Assembly (NCBI GenBank): GCA_025200525.1
Contig: CM045762.1
Location: 109,218,734-109,282,733, forward strand
Direction of reading: 5' to 3'
Source of the DNA: Camellia lanceoleosa
Taxonomy: Eukaryota; Streptophyta; Magnoliopsida; Ericales; Theaceae
Length of the DNA stretch: 64,000 nt
The number at the start of each line of letters is the position of its first letter. Position 1 is the first letter of the stretch. The notes below the pieces were generated by a model. It had not been told where the DNA came from. It saw only the letters and a program-made list of their open reading frames with translations, and did no database searches. Below, piece by piece: positions 11,407-22,568 of the stretch. Both the position numbers and the translations under genes were made by a program.

Positions 11407-11422
11407 GTTGCCCCTCTTTGAC
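11407..11422 (-). other. Polypurine tract of element B
   Basis: Minus strand GTCAAAGAGGGGCAAC directly abuts the LTR start TGTAGACACC. This is the expected plus-strand primer for reverse transcription and fixes the orientation. The same tract abuts element C's 3' LTR at 53481-53496. Confidence 0.88.
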
Positions 11423-12404
11423 AGAACTCGAAAGTCACATGCGACGGGAGTGAATGTCAAAGCCCAGAGACGACCCATTTTTGACAAGGTCGAAGACTTA
11501 GACAAAACAGGCGGGAGAATCAAAGAGATGGGCCGGTAGGCGTGCCTGTAGGCAGGGGCAAAATGCAAAATGATATGCACAAAGTCGAACGTAACTCAAG
11601 ATTATGCAAAGCAGCAAGCTATAATGAAGCACATATTCACAATAAATGCAACAGTTTTAAGCAAGAATGCAAAGCGAAACTACATTTCATGCAGTAAGGA
11701 TGCGGAGAATTATTCAATTCTCGCTACGTCTCACACGGAGAAGATACGATACCTGCCCGGCTCTTCTGGTCGCACCAGCTGCAAATGAATCGTACATACA
11801 ATATCGTGCCTGTAAAAGAAAGAAACTTAACAGGTATAATACTATTAGACACATGCATAGCAATGCAAGTGAAAAGTGTGTGACCACGCAAGTGGAGTGT
11901 GGATGCATGACAATGCAACCTAAGTGTGCCGTATAACAATGCAGATAAAAGATGCAAAATGATATGCAATATTACAAAACAATGTAATAATATATAATGT
12001 ATTGAAACAATGCAAATAGTATGCAATGTATTTGAGATGATCAAACCACAAGCAATACAAAACCTCACAAATATCACGAAAATGATGGAGATACAACAAT
12101 AAAACTCCGTCTACCATAGAAAAGGTGCCGACACCCTCAAACCACAATCCCATCAGTGGAATAGGTGCATACACATGCAGAACTATGTGTGTGCAGACGG
12201 AACACAAAATACAAGTAATTGGGTGGCATGATATAAGTGATGAATGATCTGTTGAGAAAAGATCATGATCCTAAATACTGGATGCAACACACTACACTAC
12301 AATGTAATGAATGCAATGGATAAGGCGCGCGGCCAAACCGTATCTTGCCTAGACAAGGCATGGACACAAACAAACCACATTTAACATGGAAATGGTGCCG
12401 TCAC
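11423..12404. other. Element B 3' internal non-coding region, left of element D
   Basis: No gene is seen. The DNA is A-rich with ATGCAA words. It holds two starts of a 270-bp-period tandem repeat recognised by GGTGCCG...CAAACCACAATCCCATCAGTGG (words at about 12124 and 12394). The second copy is interrupted by element D. The left duplication of D, GTCAC, is 12400-12404. Confidence 0.7.
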
Positions 12405-13136
12405 TGTCACACCCCAAACCTGCCCCTAGAAGTTTGGGCATGACCTATACAGAAATGGACACATAACCTGCTATGTAATATGGGGCCTGACCGGAAGCAT
12501 AGATTCATATGATAGTATAAAAGAAAATAAGACATCCATTGAGCTTCTAATACCATGCCAGGATCACAGTTACTGTACAAAGTGATTGAAGCTAACAAAA
12601 CACATATGTAAACTAGTTATATACAGATCACACACCGAGTTAGCCCCAAAGTTGGGCATATATCAAGAGATTACATACGTTATATCCTAAGTCAATATCC
12701 AAAAGCAAGCCATTATCTATCAAGACATCTCAAAAATACGGCTTGGACCAGGTGCCTGGTTGTGCTTAGGCTGACAAAAGTGCGACGGTATTAGGATTAG
12801 GGCCGACCTCCCGGTTGGCTACCTACAGAAACAAACATATCATGGAGTGAGCCAGGCTCAGTGAACAATAGTACATAAAAGCATCGATATTCATTTTAAA
12901 TGACAACACATTTCAAAGCGTAAATAAACGTATAAATCACGTGGTTAGTTCGATTCTATACAAATGTTCAAATGATCTTGACGATTTCCAATTCTACAGA
13001 TCGGCCCTTGGCCTTTTGAGATCATGTATTCACATTTTGGGTCTTGGCCTTATAAGTTCACAACTTCTCAAAGTGGTACTCAGCCACATAAGTTCATAAC
13101 GTCACATAATGGCCCTTGGCCTCATAAATTCGTTAC

Positions 13137-13272
13137 TTCACAAAAGGCCCTCGGCCTCATAAAGCCATAGTTCACAAAAGGCCCTCGGCCTCATATATTC
13201 ATGGTTCACAAAAGGCCCTCGGCCTCATACATTCATGGTTCACAAAAGGCCCTCGGCCTCAAACATTCATGG
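13137..13272. repeat. 34-bp tandem repeat in D's 3' LTR, four units
   Basis: Units start TTCACAAAAGGCCCTCGGCC at 13137, 13171, 13205 and 13239, an exact 34-bp period. Degenerate copies with GGCCCTTGGCCT extend back to about 13000. The array recurs in the other LTR at 20094-20229. Confidence 0.92.
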
Positions 13273-14315
13273 TTCACAAATTCTTCGATGTTTCCACAAT
13301 TTCACATTGTTTCTCCAATCCATAACAATACATTATCTCCAAGTAGCGTAATCATTAAACATAATGTTGACATTAAACAAAAGCATTATGATTAAAGTAC
13401 ATCGATGGTACTATTACTCACTGTGTTGCGGCGGTGCACTAGTCCCTCTTGAAGTGTTTCCTAAACACATAAAGAAGAATCACATTAGTTCCTCATTTTC
13501 TTGTTAAATCAAGATTTGATTCATTTACTTTAATTGAATTAACGAACATTAAAACAACATAAATTGCAGGTTTTGACAATATTAGAGGATCCAACACGCA
13601 AAACTGAAATTAATTCTTTTTTCCTGCCACTGGCCATCGTGTTGGTCGCGACGCGTGCAAGAACGCCCAAGACGTGCCTTTTTAGCAGTCTTGAACATCA
13701 AAATTTTCCATTTTCCAAGACGCGTGCGGGTTCCCGTGACGTCTTGGCGATTCTGCACAAAAGTCCGAAAATTTCCTCACTATTCCATCCTTTTGTAGGT
13801 AAGTGTAGAACCTCAAATTTCAACCATAATTTGATAGTTCAAAGTCCTAAATTCATGTAATTAAAGATCAAATACATGTTCCAAGTGATTTTAAGTTAGA
13901 TCATTGTTCATAAGTTCACAACTCACAACCATGACTCATAAATACATGTACTTTCATGGGGTTTTAACACAAACATATATGCACAAAACCATGCTATATC
14001 ATTGAATCCAAGCAAAAGAATTGGAGGGAGAAGTGTAGCTTCTTATATAGATACTCCAAATTGAACCAAATCAAGCAAATATAAGATTATCTTGCCAATT
14101 CATTTCTTACACACACTTAGCACCACAATGATTATGAGGACAATATGAACATCTTCATACCTTAAGTTTAAGTTCCTAGATGCCCCAACCTTCTTGATGC
14201 ACTCTTACCCAACCCTTCAATCTTCTTCCCTTAGTCTCTCTTTCCTTCTTCTCAGGAGCTATCTTGACTTAAAAGGGTTTTTGTTTTGATCAATGATCCA
14301 AGAACACACACATAC

Positions 14316-14326
14316 ATATATATATA
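14316..14326 (-). promoter_or_regulatory. Putative TATA box, element D 3' LTR
   Basis: An alternating TATATATATA run is placed about 330 bp inside the LTR on minus, with a copy at 21306-21316 in the 5' LTR, where it would drive the element. The call is based on position and motif only. Confidence 0.5.
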
Positions 14327-14651
14327 GAGAGAATAAGACAAAACCCATTCGTTTAATCATACCTGAATCAAATTTCTACAAACATGCTTATTATTACCTA
14401 AAAATTATGCTGTTTCCAAATATGAAGTCTGTTTCAGATTACCAAGTCTCTAAGACCCTCAATTTCTGATTTACCGACTCTAAGTGTAACAGATACACTC
14501 ATTGCCCAACAGATACGTGTTAGATTCATAACATCTATGTACCTAAATTTAATCTCTCTAAAAAAAAAACATTTCACATTAAGTATTTGAAAGCTTAGCA
14601 TAACAGACTAAAATGTACCACACAATTACATATGAGGGTCGGGTTATTACA

Positions 14652-14666
14652 CTCTCCCCCCCTTAA
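14652..14666 (-). other. Polypurine tract of element D
   Basis: Minus strand TTAAGGGGGGGAGAG ends exactly at the LTR start TGTAATAACCC. It is the expected plus-strand primer and confirms minus orientation. Confidence 0.85.
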
Positions 14667-14696
14667 ATAAGTTTGGTCCCTCAAACTTGCTTTACC

Positions 14697-15908
14697 TCAA
14701 AACGGAAATAGATGCGGATATTGATGTTGCATTTCTTCCTCTTTTTCCCAAGTTGCCTCGGTCCCATAGTGTTCTTGCCACTCTACCTTTACCATTGGAA
14801 TTTCTCGGTTGCGTAACTGCTTTACTTGTTGATCCAAAATTTGAAGTGGTTTCTCTTCATAGCTCAGCTTATCATGCAACACAATTTGGTGGTAATCTAT
14901 GATATGAGATGGATCTGGTAAGTATCCTTGGAGCATAGAGACATGGAACACATTGTGTACTTGGCTCATGTTCGGTGGAAGGGCCACACGATAAGCTACC
15001 GGGCCCACTCTTTCCAGAATTTGAAAGGGACCAACATACCGGGGTGTTAACTTACCCTTTTTCCCAAATCTCGGAAGTCCTTTCAATGGGGCGACTTTCA
15101 CGAACACATGACTATCCACTTCAAATTCCAAATTCCTTCGTCGGTTATCCACATAACTCTTCTGTCTGCTTTGAGCCGTTTTCAATCTTTCCCGGATAAG
15201 TTTAACCTTTTCGGTTGTCAATTGCACAATTTCAGGTCCAAGTAATGCTCTATTCCCAACTTCAGCCCAACATACAGCGGAACGACACGATCTTCCATAT
15301 AGGGCTTCATAGGGCGCCATCTTAATACTCGAATGGTAACTATTGTTGTATGCAAACTCTATCAGTAGTAAGTGTGTCTCCCAACTTTCTTGAAAATCTA
15401 GCACACACATTCGGAGCATATCTTCTAGAGTTTGTATCGTTCTCTCAGATTGTCCGTCAGTCTGAGGGTGAAAAGCTGTGCTGAACTTAAGTTCTGTACC
15501 CATAGCTTCCTGCAGACTTTGCGAAAATCTCGAAACAAATTTGGGATCCCTATCAGACACAATTGAAACCGGAACGCCGTGAAGCCTTACAATTTCATTT
15601 ACATAAATCACTGCAAGCTTATCTGCATTATATTGAGTCTTTACTGGTAAAAAGTGAGTAGACCTTGTTAGCCGATCAACAACAACCCATATCGAATTCA
15701 TGCCTCGAGGAGTTCGTGGTAACCCCACAATAAAATCCATGGTCAGGTGTTCCCACTTCCATTCCGGAATTGGTAGGGGTTGTAGTAAGCCCGATGGTCT
15801 TTGATGTTTCGCTTTTATTTGCTGGCATTGCAAACACTTAGAAACGAATTCCGCAATCTCTTTTTTCATATTTGGCCACCAGAATTTTTGCTTCAAATCT
15901 CGGTACAT
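14697..15908 (-). pseudogene. Integrase with C-terminal chromodomain, element D
   Basis: The open 403-codon segment encodes most of integrase. The zinc region ends CLQCQQ (residues 30-35). The triad is D58 (LTMDFIVGLP), D119 (SIVSDRDPKF) and E155 (DGQSERTIQ), with the canonical 35 residues between D119 and E155. The GPY/F module is YVGPFQILERVGPVAYRVAL at about 291-310. The last 55 residues (KPLQILDQQVKQLRN, VKVEWQ, EATWEKEEEM) form a chromodomain-like fold, thought to steer chromovirus integration towards modified histones. This segment is intact, but a frameshift near 15935 separates it from upstream pol. Confidence 0.92.
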
Positions 15909-16552
15909 TTTAGTACTTCCCGGATGTATTGAAATCTCAAGGCATGCGCTTCTTCCATCAACTTCCGTCTAAGCTCCAATACGTTGGGGACACATATTCG
16001 ATTTTGAAACTTAAGCACCGTATCCGTAAAATTGAACCCCGGTCTTGGTTTTGTCTCTAACTCATCACATATCTTTCTTAGAGTGTCATCCTTCATTTGA
16101 TGTAACTTGATCTCTTCTAGTAAAGTCGGTTGAGCCATTGCTGCTGCTAGTACCGCCTCCTGTCCACGTACCACCAAGTCCACATTCATTTTATCTAATT
16201 TAAACCTCAACTCCCTTTCCTCCGTCAATAGGTTTGCCAAATCTCCCATGTTCTTCCGACTAAGTGCATTCGCAACTGTGTTGGCTTTTCCAGGATAGTA
16301 ATGGATCTGTAAATCATAATCTTTAATCAACTCTAACCATCGCCACTGTCGCATATTCAATTCCTTCTGGGTAAAAAGGTATTTGAGACTTTTGTGATTA
16401 GTGTAAACTTCGCAGGTCGTTCCATAAAGATAATGTCGCCATATCTTCAGAGCAAATATTACTGCCGCTAGTTCAAGGTCATGCGTGGGATAATTCTTCT
16501 CGTGGGGTTTTAATTGTTGAGAGGCATAAGCAATAACTCGTCCATTTTGCAT
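15893..16552 (-). pseudogene. RNase H and start of integrase, element D
   Basis: The segment begins [15 protein letters not shown] and includes [20 protein letters not shown] and [20 protein letters not shown], the core and C-terminal motifs of gypsy RNase H. The integrase N-terminus follows ([14 protein letters not shown]). It is disconnected at both ends. Upstream, near 16560, a stop codon and a 1-bp loss separate it from YSDASY. Downstream, a frameshift near 15935 moves IHPGS-type coding to the next frame. Confidence 0.88.
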
Positions 16553-16569
16553 AAGTACACAACCGAGCC

Positions 16570-18810
16570 TTAGTATGAAGCATCACTGTAAATGACAAAC
16601 CCTTCAGTACCGGATGGTAAGGCCAGAACTGGTGCTGTAGTCAACTTTGTTTTCAATTCCTGGAACGCAGATTCCCGCTCTTCTGACCATTCAAATACAA
16701 CTCCCTTTCCAGTCAATTGTGTAAGCGGCACAACAATTTTGGAGAAATTTTGAACAAGCCTCCTATAATATTCGGCTAATCCCATAAAACTACGCACCTC
16801 AGTTACATTGGTAGGAGTAGGCCAATTCACAATCGCCTCAATTTTGTGCGGATCAACAGAGACTCCCTCCTTGGTTACTACATGCCCCAAAAATGCCACC
16901 TCTTGTAGCCAGAATTCACATTTCTTTAGCTTTGCATACAATTTCTTCTCCCGGAGTGTTTGAAGGATTAAGCGAAGATGATCCTCGTGAGCCTCTGCAC
17001 TCTTTGAGTAAATGAGAATATCATCGATAATGACCACCACAAACTCGTCCAGGTAAGGCTTAAAAACACGATTCATTAGATCCATAAATGCTGCCGGGGC
17101 GTTAGTAACTCCAAAGGGCATGACTAGAAATTCGTAATGGCCGTACTGTGTGCGAAAAGCTGTCTTTTCCACATCATCAGCTTTAACCTTCAATTGATGG
17201 TATCCAGACCGTAGATCAATCTTTGAGAAAACTTGTGCCCCTTGCAGCTGATCAAATAGATCGTCAATCCGTGGTAAGGGGTACTTGTTTTTGATTGTTA
17301 CCTTATTAAGTTCCTTATAATCAATGCATAGCCGAAGTATGCCATCCTTCTTTTTCACAAATAAAACCGGCGCACCACAAGGAGATACACTCGGACGGAA
17401 GAATCCCTTATCAAGTAGATCTTGTAATTGAATCTTTAACTCTTTCATTTCAACTGGCGACATCCTATACGGGGTCTTGGATATGGGTTGAGTTCCCGGT
17501 GCAACATCAATTATAAACTCAATTTCGCGATCTATCAATTGCCCTGGCAATTCCTCGGGAAAGACATCCAGAAATTCGCGAACGACTGGGAGCTTATCAA
17601 TATCCCCATTCATCTTTTGTCCCTCCAAAGTACTACAGAAATACCCCTGACACCCTTTCTGAAGTAATTTACAAGCCTTGACTGCAGAAATCAGATAAGG
17701 TGGTGAAGTCACTTCCTGTCCTTGAACACTAGACTCTGAATGTCCCGGAAGGTGGAAATTGACTTGTTTAGTCAAGCAGTTTATAGTTGCACCATAATCA
17801 CTCAGCCAATCCATTCCCAGAATAACATCAAAATAGGTCATGTCGAGAGGTAGCAAATTAGCGTATACCCGAACATCCCCAAGTTGAAGTTCACAAGCTA
17901 AGTATACAGAAGTACAGATCATAGAGTCTCCCAAAGTGGAAGACACACACAACATGTAAGATAAGCTTTCTTCAGGTTTATCTAAATTAGGAATGAATAG
18001 TTTTGACACAAAAGAGTGGATGGAGCCAGAATCAAACAATACATGAGCGGGATGACCATGAACAATAAATGTACCTGACACTATTGTAGCCGCATTCTGT
18101 ACATCTCTTGAAACCAATGCGAACACCCTACCTTGCCTTGTAGTATCTTTATTATTAGTAGGTTTAGCAGCTGCCTTTGTGTTGGGGGTTGGCGTAGACC
18201 CCACAGAACTTGTAGCAGTCCTAGCGCCCTTTTGTTGAGTCCACTGCGGGCAATCCCTTACCAAATGACCCGTTTCACCACACTTGAAACAAGCTCCAGT
18301 CTTCCAGTGACAAGTCCCCCGATGCTGCCTTCCACAATCCGGACATACAGGAGTGGAATTGTAAGTAAGGGTGGTGGTGCTAAAGTTCCCTGAATTTTTC
18401 TTTTTGTTTGGTGAGATAACTAATCCCTTCGACCATTGATTATTCTGCCTCTTCCCTTTCCACTCGGAAATCCGATTCTGGGCAGCAAGATTTCCTTCTG
18501 CTATAACGGCCCTTTCTAGCACATCAACATAAGTCGGTAGCTTCAACATATTGACCCGGTCTAGGATGGCACCCCGTAATCCCCCTTCAAATTTCCGTGC
18601 CTTCTTATAATCTGTATCTACCGTATGAGGCGCAAACCGAGCTAATTCAACAAATTGGGCTTCATATTCTGCAACAGTCTTATTTCCTTGCCTAAGAGTC
18701 TCAAATTCCGTCACTTTCTTATCTCGCATGCTTTGAGGAAAATACTTATCATAGAACAGCTCCAAAAATCTATCCCATGTTAAGCCCTGATGCACTGTTC
18801 TTGTGAGCAT
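16570..18810 (-). pseudogene. Gag C-half, zinc knuckle, protease and RT, element D
   Basis: This is a 746-codon open segment. Retrotransposon gag ([20 protein letters not shown]) occupies residues 1-120. The CCHC knuckle [14 protein letters not shown] is at 174-187. The protease has FDSG at about 259-262 and LGMDWL at about 330. RT runs from about 430 with [26 protein letters not shown] and the catalytic IIDDILIYS (about 595-603), so both active-site aspartates are present. RNase H starts at YSDASY before a stop at 16570. The ATG is not the true start: an in-frame TGA at about 18811 replaces a Trp codon and cuts it from upstream gag. Confidence 0.93.
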
Positions 18811-18832
18811 CCATCATCTTTGCGCCTCATCT

Positions 18833-19171
18833 TCAAGAGTAAAGGCGGCAAGTTGCACTTTCTGGGCTTTCAGTACATGGAAATACTTCAAACAGTTTCT
18901 CTATTCCCAGCACCCATGCTTCAGCTTTCATCGGTTCTATTCCTCCCTTGAATGACGGTGGTTTCATCTTTTTAAACTCCTTTGTGAGTGTGATGGTTCG
19001 GTCCTCAGCATGAACATCTTGTACTACAAGTGGAGGTACTTGTGGTGGTGGCGGTTGCGGTTGTTGCTGTTGTTGCCTTAGGGTCTCCGCCATTTCCATA
19101 ATCATCCTTTCCATTCGGTCCAACCGCGCCGAGGTAGCCTCTTCCGGATCTTCCGTCCTTGTTCTCACCAT
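18833..19171 (-). pseudogene. Gag N-terminus, element D
   Basis: It starts MVRTRTEDPEEATSARLDRM at 19171, about 180 bp inside the primer site, so this is the likely gag start. A Gln/Pro-rich stretch (residues 33-50) and FKKMKPPSFKGGIEPMKAEAW, the beginning of the gag core, follow. A frameshift near 18900 and a TGA at 18811 separate it from the remaining gag. Confidence 0.85.
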
Positions 19172-19347
19172 AACCTACATAACATTTAATTATATCCAAT
19201 AAACAGAGTTCAAGTTGTGAGTGTTAGCAGAGTACATCCTACGTTGCCATCGATCTTTCTTACATTTTTAGGATGCCATGCATGATGCTTGAGTCTTTTC
19301 AAAACATCCTAAGGCTCAATGGATTCGTGTGTGAGATAGCAACTCAT

Positions 19348-19359
19348 GCTCGGATACCA
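19348..19359 (-). other. Primer binding site of element D
   Basis: Minus strand TGGTATCCGAGC lies 2 nt from the 5' LTR end (GGGGTGTGACA). It differs by one base from the common initiator-methionine tRNA site TGGTATCAGAGC. Confidence 0.85.
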
Positions 19360-19361
19360 CT

Positions 19362-21640
19362 TGTCACACCCCAAACCTGCCCCTAGAAGTTTGGGCATGA
19401 CCTATACAGAAATGGACACATAACCTGCTATGTAATATGGGGCCTGACCGGAAGCATAGATTCATATGATAGTATAAAAGAAAATAAGACATCCATTGAG
19501 CTTCTAATACCATGCCAGGATCACAGTTACTGTACAAATTGATTGAAGCTAACAAAACACATATGTAAACTAGTTATATACAGATCACACACCGAGTTAG
19601 CCCCAAAGTTGGGCATATATCAAGAGATTACATACGTTATATCCTAAGTCAATATCCAAAAGCAAGCAATTATCTATCAAGACATCTCAAAAATATGGCT
19701 TGGACCAGGTGCCTGGTTGTGCTTAGGCTAACAAAAGTGCGACGGTATTAGGATTAGGGCCGACCTCCCGGTTGGCTACCTACAGAAACAAACATATCAT
19801 GGAGTGAGCCAGGCTCAGTGAACAATAGTACATAAAAGCATCGATATTCATTTTAAATGACAACACGTTTCAAAGCGTAAATAAACGTATAAATCACGTG
19901 GTTAGTTCGATTCTATACAAATGTTGAAATGATCTTGACGGTTTCCAATTCTACAGATCGGCCCTTGGCCTTTTGAGATCATGTATTTACATTTTGGGTC
20001 TTGGCCTTATAAGTTCACAACTTCTCAAAGTGGTACTCAGCCACATAAGTTCATAACGTCACACAATGGCCCTTGGCCTCATAAATTCGTTACTTCACAA
20101 AAGGCCCTCGGCCTCATAAAGCCATAGTTCACAAAAGGCCCTCGGCCTCATATATTCATGGTTCACAAAAGGCCCTCGGTCTCATACATTCATGGTTCAC
20201 AAAAGGCCCTCAGCCTCATACATTCATGGTTCACAAATTCTTCGATGTTTCCACAATTTCACATTGTTTCTCCAATCCATAACAATACATTATCTCCAAG
20301 TAGCGTAATCATTAAACATAATGTTGACATTAAACAAAAGCATTATGATTAAAGTACATCGATGGTACTATTACTCATTGTGTTGCGGTGGTGCACTAGT
20401 CCCTCTTGAAGTGTTTCCTAAACACATAAAGAAGAATCACATTAGTTCCTCATTTTCTTGTTAAATCAAGATTTGGTTCACTTACTTTAATTGAATTAAC
20501 GAACATTAAAACAACATAAATTGCAGGTTTTGACAATATTAGAGGATCCAATACGCAAAACGAAGCGACCTGTTTTTCCGAGTAGGGTCCGCGCGTCTTG
20601 GCGGCAAGAATGCTCGCGACGCGTGCCTTTTTAGCGATCTTGAACATCAAATTTGCATTTTCCATCGCAAGACGTCATGACTTCCACACGTGCGGCTGGG
20701 GTTTGCGCACGTGCGGCCTTGGGCCCCACACGTGCGGCGATTCTGCACAAAAGTCCGAAAATTTCCTCACTATTCCATCCTTTTGTAGGTAAGTGTAGAA
20801 CCTCAAATTTCAACCATAATTTGATAGTTCAAAGTCCTAAGTTCATGTAATTAAAGATCAAATACATGTTCCAAGTGATTTTAAGTTAGATCATTGTTCA
20901 TAAGTTCACAACTCACAACCATGACTCATAAATACATGTACTTTCCTGAGGTTTTAACACAAACATATATGCACAAAACCATGCTATATCATTGAATCCA
21001 AGCAAAAGAATTGGAGGGAGAAGTGTAGCTTCTTATATAGATACTCCAAATTGAACCAAATCAAGCAAATATAAGATTATCTTGCCAATTCATTTCTTAC
21101 ACACACTTAGAACCACAATGATTATGAGGATAATATGAACATCTTCATACCTTAAGTTTAAGTTCTTAGATGCCCCAACCTTCTTGATGCACTCTTACCC
21201 AACCATTCAATCTTCTTCCTTTAGTCTTTCTTTCCTTCTTCTCAGGAGCTATCTTGACTTAAGAGGGTTTTTGTTTTGATCAATGATCCAAGAACACACA
21301 CACACATATATATATAGAGAGAATAAGACAAAACCCATTCGTTTAATCATCCCCAAATCAAATTTCTACAAACATGCTTATTATTACCTAAAAATTATGC
21401 TGTTTCCAAATATGAAGTCTGTTTTAGATTGCCAAGTCTCTAAGACCCTCAATTTCTGATTTACCCACTCTAAATGTAACAGATACACTCATTGCCCAAC
21501 AGATACGTGTTAGATTCATAACATCTATGTACCTAAATTTAATCTCTCTAAAAAAAAACATTTCACATTAAGTATTTGAAAGCTTAGCAGAACAGACTAA
21601 AATGTACCACACAATCACATACGAGGGTCGGGTTGTTACA
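19362..21640 (-). repeat. 5' LTR of element D
   Basis: It is 2279 bp and is the upstream copy of 12405-14651. The 34-bp repeat lies at 20094-20229 and the TATA-like run at 21306-21316. The block at about 20557-20748 is unlike the partner LTR and carries three CACGTGCGGC copies (about 20688-20742). Confidence 0.95.
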
Positions 21641-21645
21641 GTCAC

Positions 21646-22568
21646 TGTCAAACCACAATCCCTTTAGTGGAATAGGTGCGTACACAAAATCTCATAACCA
21701 TGCTTCAACGTGAAAAGTATGGGCACATACCAGACCAAGCTCAACATGGAAAGGCGCAAGCCATAGATGGATAATGTAGTGAATGCATGCAAACTACAAT
21801 ACAATATATATATGCTATATATAATGGATGGAGCGGATAAGGTGCGCGGCCAAACCGTATCTTGCTTAGGAAAGGCATGGACACAAACAGACCACGTCTA
21901 ACACGGAAATGGTGCCGTCACCCTCAAACCACAATTCCATCAGTGGAATAGGTGCATACACAAAATATCATAACCATGCTTTGGCGTGAAAGTATGGGCA
22001 CATGCTAGACTAGGCTTAACATGGAAAGGTGCAAGCGATAGATGGAGGTGATACAATGGATATGCGATAACTGTATGCAATATATACTATGTACGATGCA
22101 ATGTACATGCTAGAATGTGATAGTTAGGAAGTGAAGGTTCCTTACAGGGGCACTTGGCAATGACCCACCTCAGCAATGTCCTACCTCATGTTTGTGGGAA
22201 TCTTCCCCTTCTACTTGGTTGAACTGTAGGTACTACTTTTCTCCCTGACTATGGTCGCCGCTTTACCTATTCTCCAACAGGGTGACAGACTAGGTTGGTT
22301 CAGTATCCAGAATTGAGGCTCATACACATGCTATCTTAATCTATGGGGCTGCCGTACAGATTTCAAGCCAAGGATATACCCCTGGGTATTTAAACTAGAC
22401 TTTAGTCTCGAAAATCCTGAACCTTTGCATTCTAGGCATGAGCCATTCGAACTCTAGTTGCCACCGTCTCAGTTGGTCTCCTAGGAACTTACAAGAACAC
22501 AGGCGGTGGCTATACTGCATCACCAAGTTGTTCGGGCACGACAAATACCAAAGGAATTGCACCTTTAG
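21646..22568. other. Element B 3' internal non-coding region, right of element D
   Basis: No gene is seen. It continues the 270-bp repeat to about 22060. It then carries a block (22132-22568) also present in element C (53826-54257) with words such as TTATAGGGGCA, CTGACTATGGTCGC and CTAGACTTTAGTCTC. This block precedes the stem-loop array in both elements. Confidence 0.7.

Larger units (their letters stand above)
12405..14651 (-). repeat. 3' LTR of element D
   Basis: It is 2247 bp and matches 19362-21640. On minus it starts TGTAATAACCCG and ends GGGGTGTGACA. A likely TATA (TATATATATA) lies at 14316-14326, about 330 bp from the U3 start. The LTR contains a 34-bp tandem repeat (13137-13272) and a block (about 13600-13757) that does not match its partner. 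Confidence 0.95.
12405..21640 (-). mobile_element. Element D: Tekay/Del-type chromovirus (Ty3/gypsy), nearly complete but mutated
   Basis: The 9.2-kb element is bounded by TGTCACACCCC (12405) and GTTGTTACA (21640), with perfect duplication GTCAC at 12400-12404 and 21641-21645. It has two LTRs of about 2.25 kb, an initiator-Met-type primer site, gag-protease-RT-RNase H-integrase on minus, a C-terminal chromodomain-like segment, and a polypurine tract next to the 3' LTR. The LTRs appear 1-2 % different by eye outside one block, so the insertion is fairly young. Gag-pol contains at least two stops and three frameshifts. Confidence 0.95.
12119..22060. repeat. 270-bp tandem repeat (about three units) split by element D
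   Basis: The word GGTGCCG(A/T)CAC followed by AAACCACAATCC occurs at about 12124, 12394 and 21910. Removing D and its duplicated GTCAC brings the last two to a spacing of about 275 bp, matching the first interval of 270. Each unit also carries GCGCGGCCAAACCGTATCTTGC and GTGGAATAGGTGC words. Element C lacks this repeat at the equivalent place. Confidence 0.7.
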
